A stretch of DNA of 56,613 bases from JBDTGE01 sp050742975. GTDB lineage: Bacteria > Actinomycetota > Actinomycetes > Mycobacteriales > Jatrophihabitantaceae. Within the stretch, counting starts at the first letter, position 1. The number at the start of each line of letters is the position of its first letter. Below are positions 1 through 8,749 of this stretch, one piece after another. The stretch lies in the NCBI GenBank assembly GCA_050742975.1, contig JBOGDQ010000191.1:1-56613 (forward strand), given 5' to 3'. The notes beneath the pieces are model-generated. The model made no database searches. It worked only from the letters and a program-made list of their open reading frames with translations, and had not been told where the DNA came from. The position numbers were made by a program, and so were the translations under genes.

Positions 1-415
<415 letters not shown>

Positions 416-577
416 GCAGGGGTTCTTTCACTCGTCAGGCGGGACGGTGTCGAGAGTAATGAGTTCGCCCGACAACGCGCTCCTCGGCGGCCGCGACCGA
501 CATCCTGATCACGTTTTGCCCGCCTGGCACCTGTCCGCGGCCCACGATCCGACGTCCAGCGGGGAAAACGTGATCGT

Positions 578-964
578 TCAGGCGTGCGGGCGCACCCAGC
601 CTGCCAGCGCCCCGGCGATCTCGGCCAGCGTCTTGTGACCCTGAGCGACATCGCGGACGAACCTGTCGCCGGTCTGCGGCGACGGCGCGCGCGCGTCCTC
701 GCCGTTGGCGAGCAGGAAGTAGCGGGTCGCCACCCAGGCGAGGCGCTTGTTGCCGTCGATCAGCGCATGGTTGCGTGCCAGCGGCTCCATGAGCGCCGCG
801 GCCTTGCGCCACAGATTTGGATACGCGTCCTCGCCGAACGCGCTCGCCCGTGGTCGCGCGAGCGCGGATTCGAGCAGCCCGACGTCGCGGACCAGTACCT
901 CGCTCGGTGCTGTCGCGGCCGCTGAGATAGCCATGAGGTCGTCCAGATCGAGGTAGTCAGTCAC
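578..964 (-). CDS. Doc/Fic-family toxin (death-on-curing type)
   Basis: A 128-residue protein of the Doc branch of the Fic fold. Doc toxins of phage P1 type phosphorylate EF-Tu. The core motif is HALIDGNKRLAW (H66, D70, G71, N72, K73, R74), which fits the Doc consensus HxFxDANKR with Gly in place of Ala. The rest (MTDYLDLDDLMAI at the start, LRDVGLLESALARP-like stretch, YPNLWRKAAALM) matches stand-alone Doc proteins. The start ATG overlaps the stop of the upstream antitoxin by 4 bp (ATGA), so the two are translationally coupled. Whether the toxin is active cannot be read from sequence. Conservation of the His and Lys/Arg residues argues that it is not decayed. Confidence 0.88.
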   Translation of the reverse strand: MTDYLDLDDLMAISAAATAPSEVLVRDVGLLESALARPRASAFGEDAYPNLWRKAAALMEPLARNHALIDGNKRLAWVATRYFLLANGEDARAPSPQTGDRFVRDVAQGHKTLAEIAGALAGWVRPHA

Positions 965-1158
965 TTGGAAAGAAGATCGAGAAGCTCAGCGTCCTCGTCC
1001 ACGATGCGCGCGAGTATCTCGCCTCGGCGCTTGACGCGTTCGGCGACATAGTCACGGATAGCTTCCCGGGCGACGTCCTGCATCGATCGACCAGTGGCGT
1101 CCGCGTAGGCGCGCAGGGCCGTAGTTTCGGCTTCGGTGAGGCGGAGGGTCATGGCCAT
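961..1158 (-). CDS. RHH-type antitoxin paired with Doc
   Basis: A 65-residue protein with a ribbon-helix-helix N-terminus (MTLRLTEAETTALRAYADA) followed by a second helix (SMQDVAREAIRDYVAERV) and an acidic tail ending AELLDLLSK, which probably plugs the toxin. Antitoxin first, toxin second with ATGA overlap is the standard order of autoregulated modules. ATG at 1158 and ATG at 1152 are both possible starts; neither has a clear ribosome binding site, so a leaderless or short-leader transcript is likely. Two GTGATA half-sites lie just upstream. The pair sits between uvrA and ung, an unrelated context typical of small mobile toxin-antitoxin units. Confidence 0.82.
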   Translation of the reverse strand: MAMTLRLTEAETTALRAYADATGRSMQDVAREAIRDYVAERVKRRGEILARIVDEDAELLDLLSK

Positions 1159-1165
1159 GCAACCC

Positions 1166-1182
1166 GTGATATCGCGGTGATA
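1166..1182. promoter_or_regulatory. Candidate operator of the RHH/Doc module
   Basis: Two copies of GTGATA (1166-1171 and 1177-1182) are spaced 11 bp apart, about one helical turn, immediately upstream of the antitoxin start and inside the 33-bp gap to ung. RHH repressors bind such tandem half-sites as paired dimers. The assignment is inference from spacing and location. Confidence 0.45.
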
Positions 1183-1191
1183 CCAGTGCGG

Positions 1192-1869
1192 TCAGGCGAG
1201 GTTCCAGTCCACCGGCTCGCCGCCGCGCTCGACGAGCAGTGCGTTGGCCCGGCTGAACGGGCGCGATCCGAAGAAGCCACGGTCGGCCGACATCGGGCTG
1301 GGGTGGGCCGACTCGACGTGCGGGGTCTGGCCCAGCAGCGGCTTGAGCGTCTGCGCGTCCTTCCCCCAGAGGATCGCGACCAGCGGGGTGTCCCGTGCGA
1401 CAAGGGCGCGGATCGCCTGGTCGGTGACGGCCTCCCAGCCCTTGCCGCGGTGGGCGGCCGACACGCCGGGCCGAACGGTCAGCACTCGGTTGAGCAACAG
1501 CACCCCGTGCTGCGACCAGGCAGTGAGGTCACCGTGGTCCGGAGTGGCCACGCCGAGGTCACTGCGCAGCTCGCGGTAGATGTTCTGCAGGCTCCGCGGG
1601 ATCGGCCGCACATCCCGTTCGACCGCGAACGACAGGCCGATCGGGTGACCGGGCGTCGGGTACGGGTCCTGGCCCACGATCAGGACGCGGACGTCGGCGA
1701 AGGGCTGGCCGAACGCCCGCAGCACGTTCGGGCCGGCGGGCAGGTAGCTGCGCCCGGCCGCGATCTCGGCGCGCAGGAACTCCCCCATCGCCGTGATCCG
1801 GTCCGCGACCGGCGCCAGCGCCCTCGCCCAGCCGTCCTCGACGAGCTCGCTCAGCGGACGGCCGGGCAC
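1192..1869 (-). CDS. ung: Uracil-DNA glycosylase (family 1)
   Basis: Removes uracil from DNA to start base excision repair. The 225-residue product carries the water-activating loop GQDPYPTPGHPIGLSF near residue 65, LLLNRVLTVRPG in the middle, and the minor-groove loop HPSPMSADRGFFGSRPFSRAN near residue 187, all diagnostic for family-1 Ung. The GQDPY motif is followed by Pro rather than the His of E. coli Ung; from memory this is common in actinobacterial homologues. The chosen GTG start at 1869 lies 2 bp after the proS stop and gives the family's usual length, implying co-transcription with proS. The frame is open further upstream but would run inside proS. Confidence 0.95.
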   Translation of the reverse strand: MPGRPLSELVEDGWARALAPVADRITAMGEFLRAEIAAGRSYLPAGPNVLRAFGQPFADVRVLIVGQDPYPTPGHPIGLSFAVERDVRPIPRSLQNIYRELRSDLGVATPDHGDLTAWSQHGVLLLNRVLTVRPGVSAAHRGKGWEAVTDQAIRALVARDTPLVAILWGKDAQTLKPLLGQTPHVESAHPSPMSADRGFFGSRPFSRANALLVERGGEPVDWNLA

Positions 1870-1871
1870 GA

Positions 1872-3623
1872 TCAGCTCTGGCAGGCGGCGGCGATCGCGT
1901 CGACGGCGCCGGCCACCGGGACGTTCTGGCGCTCGTCGGTGCGGCGGTCGCGCAGCTCGATCACCCCGTCGGCCAGGTTCTTGCCGACGATCACGGTCGT
2001 GGGCACGCCCAGCAGCTCGGCGTCCTTGAACTTCACGCCCGGCGACACCGCCCAGCGGTCGTCGTACATGACGCGCACGCCCCGCGCTTCGAGCTCCGCG
2101 GCGATCCGCCCGGCCGCCTCGTACACGGCGTCGTCCTTGCCGGTCGCGACGATGTGCACGTCGGCCGGCGCCACGGCGCGCGGCCAGCACAACCCCTTCT
2201 CGTCGAAGGTCTGCTCGGCGATGGCCGCGACGGCCCGCGTGACGCCGACCCCGTAGGAGCCCATGGTGATCGTGACCGGCTTACCGTTCTGGTCCAGCGC
2301 CTGCAGCCCGAAGGTCTCGGCGTACTTGCGGCCGAGCGCGAACACGTGCCCCATCTCGATCCCGCGGGCGATCTCGAGCGCGCCGCCGCACCGCGCGCAC
2401 CGATCGCCGTCGCGGATCTCCACCGCGCCGATCTCGCCGTCCGGCGTGAACTCGCGCCCCCGCACGACGAACGCCGCGTGCTTGCCCGGCTCGTTCGCAC
2501 CCGTGACCCAGGCACTGCCCTCGACGACGAGCGGGTCGACCAGGTACCGGACCTTCCAGTCACTGAGCTGCTGCGGACCGATGTAGCCCTTCACCAGCTG
2601 CGGCACGGACGCCAGCTCGTCCGGCCCGGCCTGCTCGGCCACGACCGGTTCGAGCTGCCCGTTGATCCGCTTCAGGTCGACCTCGCGGTCGCCCGGCACG
2701 CCCACGATCAGCAGCTCCCATGAGTCCGTCCCCGGCATGTGGGTCTTGAGGACGACGTTCTTGAGGGTGTCCGCGCCGGTGAAGGCGTCGCTGCGCAGGT
2801 TCATCGAGTTCAGCCGCGTCACCAGCGTGTCGATGGTCGGGGTGTCCGGGGTGTCGAGCACCTGTTGGGCGGGGTGATCGGTCGGCCTGGTCGACTCGGG
2901 CGCCGCGATGACGACCGCCTCGGTATTGGCGGCGTAGTCGCAGTTCGTGCACTGGACGAAGCTGTCCTCGCCCGACGCCGCCGGCGCGAGGAACTCCTCC
3001 GACGCCGAGCCGCCCATCGCGCCGGACACCGCGAACACGATCTTGTAGGCCAGCCCCATCCGGGTGAAGATCCGCTCGTACGCGTCGCGGTGCGCCTGGT
3101 AGGACGTTCTCAGCCCCTCGTCCGTCAGGTCGAACGAGTACGAGTCCTTCATGATGAACTCGCGCGCCCGCAGGATTCCGGCGCGGGGACGCGCCTCGTC
3201 GCGGTACTTCGTCTGGATCTGGTACAGCGACAGCGGATAGTCCTTGTAGGACGAGTACTCGCCCTTCACCAGGAGCGTGAACAGCTCCTCGTGGGTCGGT
3301 CCGAGCAGGTAGTGCGCATCCTTGCGGTCCGTCAGCTTGAACAGGATCTCGTAATAGTCCTGGTACCGGCCGCTGGTCTCGAAGATCTCCCGAGGGATCA
3401 GCGCCGGGAAGTGCACCTCCTGCGAGCCGATGCCGTTCATCTCCTCGCGCACGATCCGCTCGATGTTGGCCAGCACCGCCATCCCGAGGGGCAGCCACGA
3501 GTAGATGCCGGGGCCGACGCGGCGCAGGTATCCGGCGCGGACGAGCAGTTTGTGGCTCGGCACCTCGGCGTCGGCGGGGTCGTCGCGAAGGGTCCGTAGG
3601 AACAGCGTGGACAGTTTCAGCAC
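1872..3623 (-). CDS. proS: Prolyl-tRNA synthetase, bacterial type with editing domain
   Basis: Charges tRNA-Pro with proline. The 583-residue length fits the bacterial ProS class. Class II signatures are visible: the motif 1 region around residues 45-75, motif 2 at YRDEARPRAGILRAREF (from residue 140) and motif 3 at GSYGVGVTRAVAAIAEQ (near 454). Between motifs 2 and 3 lies the long insertion domain (about 230-400) that edits misactivated alanine. The C-terminal anticodon-binding domain (VHIVATGKDDAVYEAAGRIA onward) ends the protein. The ATG at 3623 fits the conserved MLKLSTLFLRTLRDDPADAE start. ung follows almost without a gap. Confidence 0.97.
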   Translation of the reverse strand: MLKLSTLFLRTLRDDPADAEVPSHKLLVRAGYLRRVGPGIYSWLPLGMAVLANIERIVREEMNGIGSQEVHFPALIPREIFETSGRYQDYYEILFKLTDRKDAHYLLGPTHEELFTLLVKGEYSSYKDYPLSLYQIQTKYRDEARPRAGILRAREFIMKDSYSFDLTDEGLRTSYQAHRDAYERIFTRMGLAYKIVFAVSGAMGGSASEEFLAPAASGEDSFVQCTNCDYAANTEAVVIAAPESTRPTDHPAQQVLDTPDTPTIDTLVTRLNSMNLRSDAFTGADTLKNVVLKTHMPGTDSWELLIVGVPGDREVDLKRINGQLEPVVAEQAGPDELASVPQLVKGYIGPQQLSDWKVRYLVDPLVVEGSAWVTGANEPGKHAAFVVRGREFTPDGEIGAVEIRDGDRCARCGGALEIARGIEMGHVFALGRKYAETFGLQALDQNGKPVTITMGSYGVGVTRAVAAIAEQTFDEKGLCWPRAVAPADVHIVATGKDDAVYEAAGRIAAELEARGVRVMYDDRWAVSPGVKFKDAELLGVPTTVIVGKNLADGVIELRDRRTDERQNVPVAGAVDAIAAACQS

Positions 3624-3680
3624 GCGCCAAGGCTATCGGGCGGGCGACTACCGTTAGCGCCACAGCCAGCAGGAGGTCCC

Positions 3681-4292
3681 GTGTTCGAGCGGTTCACCGA
3701 CGACGCGCGCCGGGGCGTCGTCCTCGCACAGGAACAGGCCCGGTTGCTCAACCATCAGCACATCGGGACCGAACACCTGCTGCTCGGTCTGTTGGTCGAC
3801 GAGAACGACGAGACGGCGATAGCGCTGCGGGCCGTCGGCGTCACCGGCGATCAAGTGCGCCACCGGCTCGAGCGCTCACCTGGACGCGGACGCAGGGAGC
3901 CGAGCGGGCACATCCCGTTCACCGCTCGGATGAAGCGGGTGCTGCAGGAAGCGCACCGTGCGTCGCTCACGCTGGGACGTCAGAACAGCATCGGCCTGCC
4001 CCACCTGCTCCGGGGGCTGCTTGAGGTGCGCGACAGCCTGGGTTGCCGGCTGTTGGTCGAGCTGGGCGTGGATCTCGACGCACTGGCCCTGACCGCGGAG
4101 GAGCTCGCGGTTCAGGACGCGCCGCCGGCTCGCGGACCCGCTGACCGCCTGGCGGATCAGCGCGATGTGCTGGCCCGTGGCCTGCTGCGCTACGGGCGGC
4201 ACGACGACGAGTGCGATCCGTCCGTCGGCTGCAGTTGTGGCCTGGCGGAGCTGCTCGAGCTCGCCCAGCAGGGACAGGGCGAGCAGCCCTAG
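3681..4292 (+). CDS. Stand-alone Clp N-terminal-domain protein
   Basis: A 203-residue protein that begins like the N-domain of ClpC/ClpA (MFERFTDDARRGVVLAQEQA, then HIGTEHLLLGLL) and has a second, weaker repeat (FTARMKRVLQEAHRASLTLG, then IGLPHLLRGLLEV). There is no Walker motif or AAA+ module, so it is not an unfoldase. Such free N-domain proteins are common in actinobacteria and probably act as adaptor or substrate-binding modules for Clp machines (inference). The C-terminus is charged and has a Cys pair (CSCG) of unknown meaning. It starts at GTG 3681 after a CAGGAGG-like ribosome binding site and is divergent from proS. Confidence 0.85.
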   Translation: MFERFTDDARRGVVLAQEQARLLNHQHIGTEHLLLGLLVDENDETAIALRAVGVTGDQVRHRLERSPGRGRREPSGHIPFTARMKRVLQEAHRASLTLGRQNSIGLPHLLRGLLEVRDSLGCRLLVELGVDLDALALTAEELAVQDAPPARGPADRLADQRDVLARGLLRYGRHDDECDPSVGCSCGLAELLELAQQGQGEQP

Positions 4293-4312
4293 CGCACCGA
4301 TACTGTCGCGCT

Positions 4313-5674
4313 ATGCCCCACTACGACCTGGCCATCATCGGCTCCGGCTCCGGCAACTCGATCGTCGGTCCCGAGTTCGACGACTGGCAGATCGCGATCG
4401 TCGAGGAGTCGACCTTCGGCGGGACCTGCCTGAATGTCGGCTGCATCCCGACCAAGATGTTCGTCTATCCGGCCGACCTCGCCGAGTTCGCCCGTCACTC
4501 GACCCGGCTGGGTGTCGACGCAGCGGTGACCGGGGTGCGCTGGGCCGACATCCGGGACCGGGTGTTCGGCCGCATCGACCCGATCTCGGCCGGTGGTCGC
4601 GAGTACCGCGCGCACGGCGAGCCGAACACGACGCTTTACGAGGCGCATGCGTCCTTCACCGGCCCCCGCGAACTCGCCCTGTCGACCGGCGAGGTGATCA
4701 CCGCCGACCGGATCGTCCTGGCCACCGGCTCGCACGCGAACATCCCCGACGTGATCGCGGAGAGCGGCGTCCCGTTCCACACGTCCGACACGGTCATGCG
4801 TATCGACGACGTCCCGCGCCGTGTTGCGATCCTCGGCGGCGGCTACATCGCGGCCGAGTTCGCGCACGTCTTCTCGGCGTTCGGCGCGCAGACCACCGTC
4901 ATCTGCCGCAGCGCGCCGCTGCTGCGGCACCTCGACCTGGAGGTGGCGACCCGGTTCACCGAGCTGGTCAAGGAGCGGTGGGACGTCCGGCTCGACACGG
5001 TGGTGACGGCGGCCGAGTCGGTCGGTGACGCCGTCCGGCTCGCGCTCACCGACGGCTCGACGGTCGAGGCCGACCTGCTGCTCGTCGCCACCGGGCGCGA
5101 CCCCAACTCGGACCGGATGAACCTGGGTGCGGCCGGTGTGGACCTGCATCCGGACGGGCGGATCGTGGCGGACGCCTTCCAGCGCACCTCCGCCGAGGGG
5201 ATCTGGACCCTGGGCGACGTCAGCTCCGAGCACCAGCTCAAGCACGTCGCCAATCACGAGTCACGGGTGGTGGCACACAACCTCGCCCACCCCGACGCGA
5301 TGATCGAGTCCGACCACCGGTTCGTGCCCGAGGCGGTGTTCACCCATCCACAGCTGGCGTTCGTCGGCCTCACCGAGGACGAGGCGGTGGCCGCCGATCG
5401 GCCGTTCGTCACCTCGGTACAGGACTACGGCGGCACCGCGTACGGCTGGGCCATGGAGGACACGAGCGGCGTCTGCAAGCTCATCGCCGACCCGCTCTCC
5501 GGGACGCTGCTCGGCGCGCATCTGATGGGCGAGCAGGCCTCGACCCTGATCCAGCCGCTCATCCAGGCGATGAGCTTCGGGCTGGGCGTGCGCGAGATGG
5601 CGCGGGGTCAGTACTGGATCCACCCGGCGCTGACCGAGGTCGTCGAGAACGCCCTGCTCCGGCTCGACCTTTAG
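4313..5674 (+). CDS. mtr: Mycothione reductase
   Basis: Reduces mycothiol disulfide with NADPH in the cytoplasm, keeping the actinobacterial thiol buffer reduced. The 453-residue flavoprotein has the FAD-binding N-terminus DLAIIGSGSGNSIVG, the redox disulfide in GGTCLNVGCIPTKMF (C39 and C44), the NADPH-binding ILGGGYIAAEFA, a second FAD motif (GIWTLGDVS) and the C-terminal catalytic His-Glu segment HPALTEVVENALL. The GSGSGN glycine loop and the FVYPADLAEF region match mycothione rather than glutathione or lipoamide reductases. The open frame extends upstream, but ATG 4313 is the start that aligns with the family. The gene is a strong taxonomic marker for Actinobacteria. Confidence 0.95.
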   Translation: MPHYDLAIIGSGSGNSIVGPEFDDWQIAIVEESTFGGTCLNVGCIPTKMFVYPADLAEFARHSTRLGVDAAVTGVRWADIRDRVFGRIDPISAGGREYRAHGEPNTTLYEAHASFTGPRELALSTGEVITADRIVLATGSHANIPDVIAESGVPFHTSDTVMRIDDVPRRVAILGGGYIAAEFAHVFSAFGAQTTVICRSAPLLRHLDLEVATRFTELVKERWDVRLDTVVTAAESVGDAVRLALTDGSTVEADLLLVATGRDPNSDRMNLGAAGVDLHPDGRIVADAFQRTSAEGIWTLGDVSSEHQLKHVANHESRVVAHNLAHPDAMIESDHRFVPEAVFTHPQLAFVGLTEDEAVAADRPFVTSVQDYGGTAYGWAMEDTSGVCKLIADPLSGTLLGAHLMGEQASTLIQPLIQAMSFGLGVREMARGQYWIHPALTEVVENALLRLDL

Positions 5675-5727
5675 GGGCCGCCGTCGATAGCCGCGCCGCC
5701 GGGGAGCTCACCATCGCATTGGGGCGC

Positions 5728-6972
5728 TCACAGCTGGCCCAGGTAGAAGCGCGATCCCTGATCGTCGGTGGCTTCGCTCGTGACGCCGTACGGCTGGCGC
5801 GCCGCGTCGGTGGCCGTTCCGCCGTGCTCGCGCACCGCCGCCACGGCCCGCTCGATGTCGTCGACCCGCCACATCGGGACAGCCGTCGCCCGCGGGTGAC
5901 CGCCGCTCAGCCCGATCATCGGAGCTGCGTCGTCGACCTGCCAACCGTCATCGACGCGACCGGGCGTGAACGTCCAGCCCAGGACGGCGCGGTAGAACGC
6001 CCGCGCCTTCGTCGAATCGACGACCTCCAGCGTGAGATAGCTGAGGTCCCCGGCGTGCCGTCCGGTCACCGGCGGCTGTTCCGTGCCACCCTCGATCTCC
6101 CAGACCGCGAACTCGGTGCCCTGGTCGTCCACGCAGTCGGCGACCACGCCGTGCGGTTCCCGGCTCGGTTCACCGGCCTGCCCGCCGGCGTCCCGCACCC
6201 GCTGCACGGCAGCATGCGCGTCGTCCACCGCATAGCAGCAGAACAGGTCCGCCTGGCCGGGCCTGCCGAACATGCCGACGCGCGGCACGGCGCCCAGGAC
6301 GCGGTGGCGGCTGCCGTCGACGGCGACCTCCCAGCCGACGACGTCCGGGTAGAACGCTGCGGCCCGCTCGGTGTCCGGCACCCACAGCGACACGTAGACG
6401 ACGTCGCCGTGCCGGTAGCGTGGCAGCGGCGCGCTCACGCGCGAGGTCAGCCCCCAGCGGTGGCCGAATGGGTCGACGATCCAGGCGTTCCGAGTGCCGT
6501 AGTTGTCGTACGGCGGACGATCTCCACTCGCGCCCGCGGCCATGGCACGGGCCCGCACCCGATCGGCGTCGTCGACGGCCAGCATCAGGCTCACCGACGC
6601 CTCCCCCGGCCGTGGCGCTGTCACGCCGATCTCCGGGTGCGCGTCGGCGAGGTAGATCGTGCCGCTGCCGACGGCGAGCTCGGCGTGGCCGATCCTGCCG
6701 TCCGGCATGACGATCGGCTCACCGACGATCTCTGCACCGAACACGTCGGCGTACCAGTCCAGCGCGCCCCGGGCATCGGCCACGGCCAGGTACGGGATCG
6801 CCGCTCCATGCGGCGGTGCGATGGCGCTCTCGGGCCGGGTTGCAGTGGACACGAGCACTCCTCTCGGTAGGGCCAGGGCACGCTCGAGGCGCGAGCGCAG
6901 CCGGGCAGCGAAATCCGGATCCGGCTGCACCGCGGTGAGGGGCACCCGCAGGTCCGCGAACGGGTCATGCAC
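5728..6972 (-). CDS. Triple VOC-domain protein coupled to an ECF sigma factor
   Basis: A 414-residue protein with a short N-terminal motif (HDPFADLRVPLTAVQPDPDF, then AARLRSRLERAL) followed by three vicinal-oxygen-chelate domains: a PhnB-like one (about 45-160, starting IPYLAVADARGALDWYADV), a second (about 172-290, VVYVSLWVPDTERAAAFY) and a third (about 297-414, LSYLTLEVVDSTKARAFYRA). VOC domains bind metals or small ligands, including drugs. The GTG start at 6972 lies 8 bp inside the end of the sigma-factor gene, so translation is coupled. No transmembrane segment or anti-sigma domain is seen. A role as ligand sensor or detoxifying partner of the sigma factor is inference. Confidence 0.85.
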   Translation of the reverse strand: MHDPFADLRVPLTAVQPDPDFAARLRSRLERALALPRGVLVSTATRPESAIAPPHGAAIPYLAVADARGALDWYADVFGAEIVGEPIVMPDGRIGHAELAVGSGTIYLADAHPEIGVTAPRPGEASVSLMLAVDDADRVRARAMAAGASGDRPPYDNYGTRNAWIVDPFGHRWGLTSRVSAPLPRYRHGDVVYVSLWVPDTERAAAFYPDVVGWEVAVDGSRHRVLGAVPRVGMFGRPGQADLFCCYAVDDAHAAVQRVRDAGGQAGEPSREPHGVVADCVDDQGTEFAVWEIEGGTEQPPVTGRHAGDLSYLTLEVVDSTKARAFYRAVLGWTFTPGRVDDGWQVDDAAPMIGLSGGHPRATAVPMWRVDDIERAVAAVREHGGTATDAARQPYGVTSEATDDQGSRFYLGQL

Positions 6973-7513
6973 GGCCGTCCTCCTCTCCGTCGGTGGCGAT
7001 GTAGTCGGCGCGGAACGCGGCCCGGGCGCGGACCAACAGCGCCTCGGTCGCGTGCAGCGTGCGCTGCAGGAGCGCCGCGACATCGGCGACCGGGAGGTCG
7101 TCGACGTACCGCAGGGTGAGGGCGATGCGGTGCTGCGGCGCCAGCCGGTCGAGCGTCTGCGCGGCGCGCAGCGCACTCAGCCGGACCTCCCACGGGTCGT
7201 CCGACACCGTCCTGGTCGTCGGGTCGGACGCGACCGCGCGCAGCGTGCGTTCCTCGCGGGCCTCGCGCCGCCAGTGGTCGACCAGCTTGTGCCGGGCCAC
7301 GCCGATCAGCCACGGGACGTCCACCCGGGGCGGCCGCGTCCGTCGGACCGCGTCCGCCGCCGCGAGGAACGTCTCCGACGTCAGCTCCTCGGCAACCTCG
7401 CGCCGCGCGCACCGCTTCAGGACGTAGCCGTACACCTGCGGCAGCGCGCGGTCGTAGAGCCGCAGCAGGGCCGTGCGCGCGTCGTCGCCCGCGCCGACCG
7501 CAGCTGCGTCCAT
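6965..7513 (-). CDS. ECF-type RNA polymerase sigma factor
   Basis: A 182-residue sigma-70 family protein. Region 2 covers LYDRALPQVYGYVLKRCARR, then EVAEELTSETFLAAADAV and DVPWLIGVARHKLVDHWRRE. Region 4 covers QTLDRLAPQHRIALTLRYVD through LHATEALLVRARAAFR, with the helix-turn-helix at DLPVADVAALLQRTLHATEA. There is no transmembrane anti-sigma gene next to it; instead the stop codon overlaps the start of a triple-VOC protein. Such VOC-linked ECF factors are known in actinobacteria, but their signals are poorly understood. ATG 7513 gives the family's normal length; a ribosome binding site is not obvious. Confidence 0.92.
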   Translation of the reverse strand: MDAAAVGAGDDARTALLRLYDRALPQVYGYVLKRCARREVAEELTSETFLAAADAVRRTRPPRVDVPWLIGVARHKLVDHWRREAREERTLRAVASDPTTRTVSDDPWEVRLSALRAAQTLDRLAPQHRIALTLRYVDDLPVADVAALLQRTLHATEALLVRARAAFRADYIATDGEEDGRA

Positions 7514-7640
7514 ACCCCTATCGTCGTCCGGGCACACCGAACTCCGACGGCCGGTCCACGACCAACTTCGCCGCGGGAGGTGTACTCCGCTCGCCCAGCG
7601 GCGGACCATCACGGTAGGACCCGGAGCAAGGGGGTGGACC

Positions 7641-8690
7641 GTGCGCGCCGACATCCCGACGGACGCGGACGAGGAGGTCCTCGGCTCCTCGGCGTGGCGG
7701 GCGCCGCGGTGGCTCGTCGTCGTGGTGGCGGCGGCGCTGCTCGCCGCCGTGACCGTCTTCGTCCGGCACGAGCTCGATCCGCCGGGCCGGCAGCACGTGG
7801 CGGCGCATCGCACGCCGGCCCGTCCGGTGCCGACAGCCGCGCCGGCCGAGCCCCAGATCGCCCTGACCGGCACGACCCTGCTCGTGCTCAGGGGCGGTGG
7901 CCTGCGGGCCGTCGACACGAGGACGGACCGGGTGCTCGGCGAGGCCACCGTGCCGTACGCGTCCGGTGCCGTGAGCACCATTCCGCAGCTCGCGCTCGAC
8001 CCGGCCGCATCGCTCGCCTGGGTGGTCACCGCCCGCGCGGCCGTCACACACCTGATCGAGTACCGACTGCCGTCCCTGCTCGTGCTCCGGGACGTGCCGT
8101 GGCTGCTTGCCGTGCGCTCGGCCGCTGCGTTCGCCGGTCACCTCTACCTGAGCACCGATCTCGGGACGGCCGACCTCGCTCCGGGCGGGCTGCCGCGGCT
8201 GGTCCCTGGCCTGTCCGGCGCCGTCGGCACGGTGGTGGCCGATCCCAGCCGCGGGCGCGTCATCGCCATGGATCTCGGCTACCCGACGGAGTTGTGGACG
8301 TACCGGTCCGGCGGCAAGGTGGTCCAGTCCCCGCACCTGTTGCAGCTCGCGGATGGCAGCATCAGCGTCGTGGCGGGCCGGATCTGGGTTGCCGGCGCGG
8401 ATGGCGCGGTGCCGCGGATGCTGCGGCTCGACCCGAGAACGCTGACGCCCATGGCGAGAGCGGTGCTGCCTACCGCGTTCGGCACGACGGCGAGCATCGT
8501 CTCGACCGGCTCGCACGTCCTGTGGCTGCGGGGTGCACCGGCCGCGGCTCTGTGGTGCGTCGACGCCGGCAACGGGCGCGCAGTGCAGTCGTGGGCAGTG
8601 GACGGGACCGTCGCCTCGAGCACGGGCGTCGCGTACCTCGGGACCGGGGTCGGCGTCATGCCGTTACCACTGTCCGGATGCGGCGGGTGA
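7641..8690 (+). CDS. Membrane-anchored beta-propeller-like protein, unknown function
   Basis: A 349-residue protein with one N-terminal membrane segment (about residues 24-42, WLVVVVAAALLAAVTVFV), a Pro/Ala-rich linker and a repetitive extracytoplasmic domain. The repeats include LTGTTLLVLRGGGLRAVDTR, ADPSRGRVIAMDLGYPTELW and LDPRTLTPMARAVLPTAFG, which resemble YVTN/PQQ-type propeller blades. No catalytic residues are recognisable. The GTG start follows an AGCAAGGGGG ribosome binding site. It is divergent from the ECF sigma gene with about 130 bp between them, so it could be a target of that sigma factor, but no shared promoter motif can be shown. Confidence 0.7.
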   Translation: MRADIPTDADEEVLGSSAWRAPRWLVVVVAAALLAAVTVFVRHELDPPGRQHVAAHRTPARPVPTAAPAEPQIALTGTTLLVLRGGGLRAVDTRTDRVLGEATVPYASGAVSTIPQLALDPAASLAWVVTARAAVTHLIEYRLPSLLVLRDVPWLLAVRSAAAFAGHLYLSTDLGTADLAPGGLPRLVPGLSGAVGTVVADPSRGRVIAMDLGYPTELWTYRSGGKVVQSPHLLQLADGSISVVAGRIWVAGADGAVPRMLRLDPRTLTPMARAVLPTAFGTTASIVSTGSHVLWLRGAPAAALWCVDAGNGRAVQSWAVDGTVASSTGVAYLGTGVGVMPLPLSGCGG

Positions 8691-8749
8691 CGCGCCGGAC
8701 TGGGTACTGATCCGAGCCGGCGGCAGCACGTCCCGCCTAGGCTCGCGAC

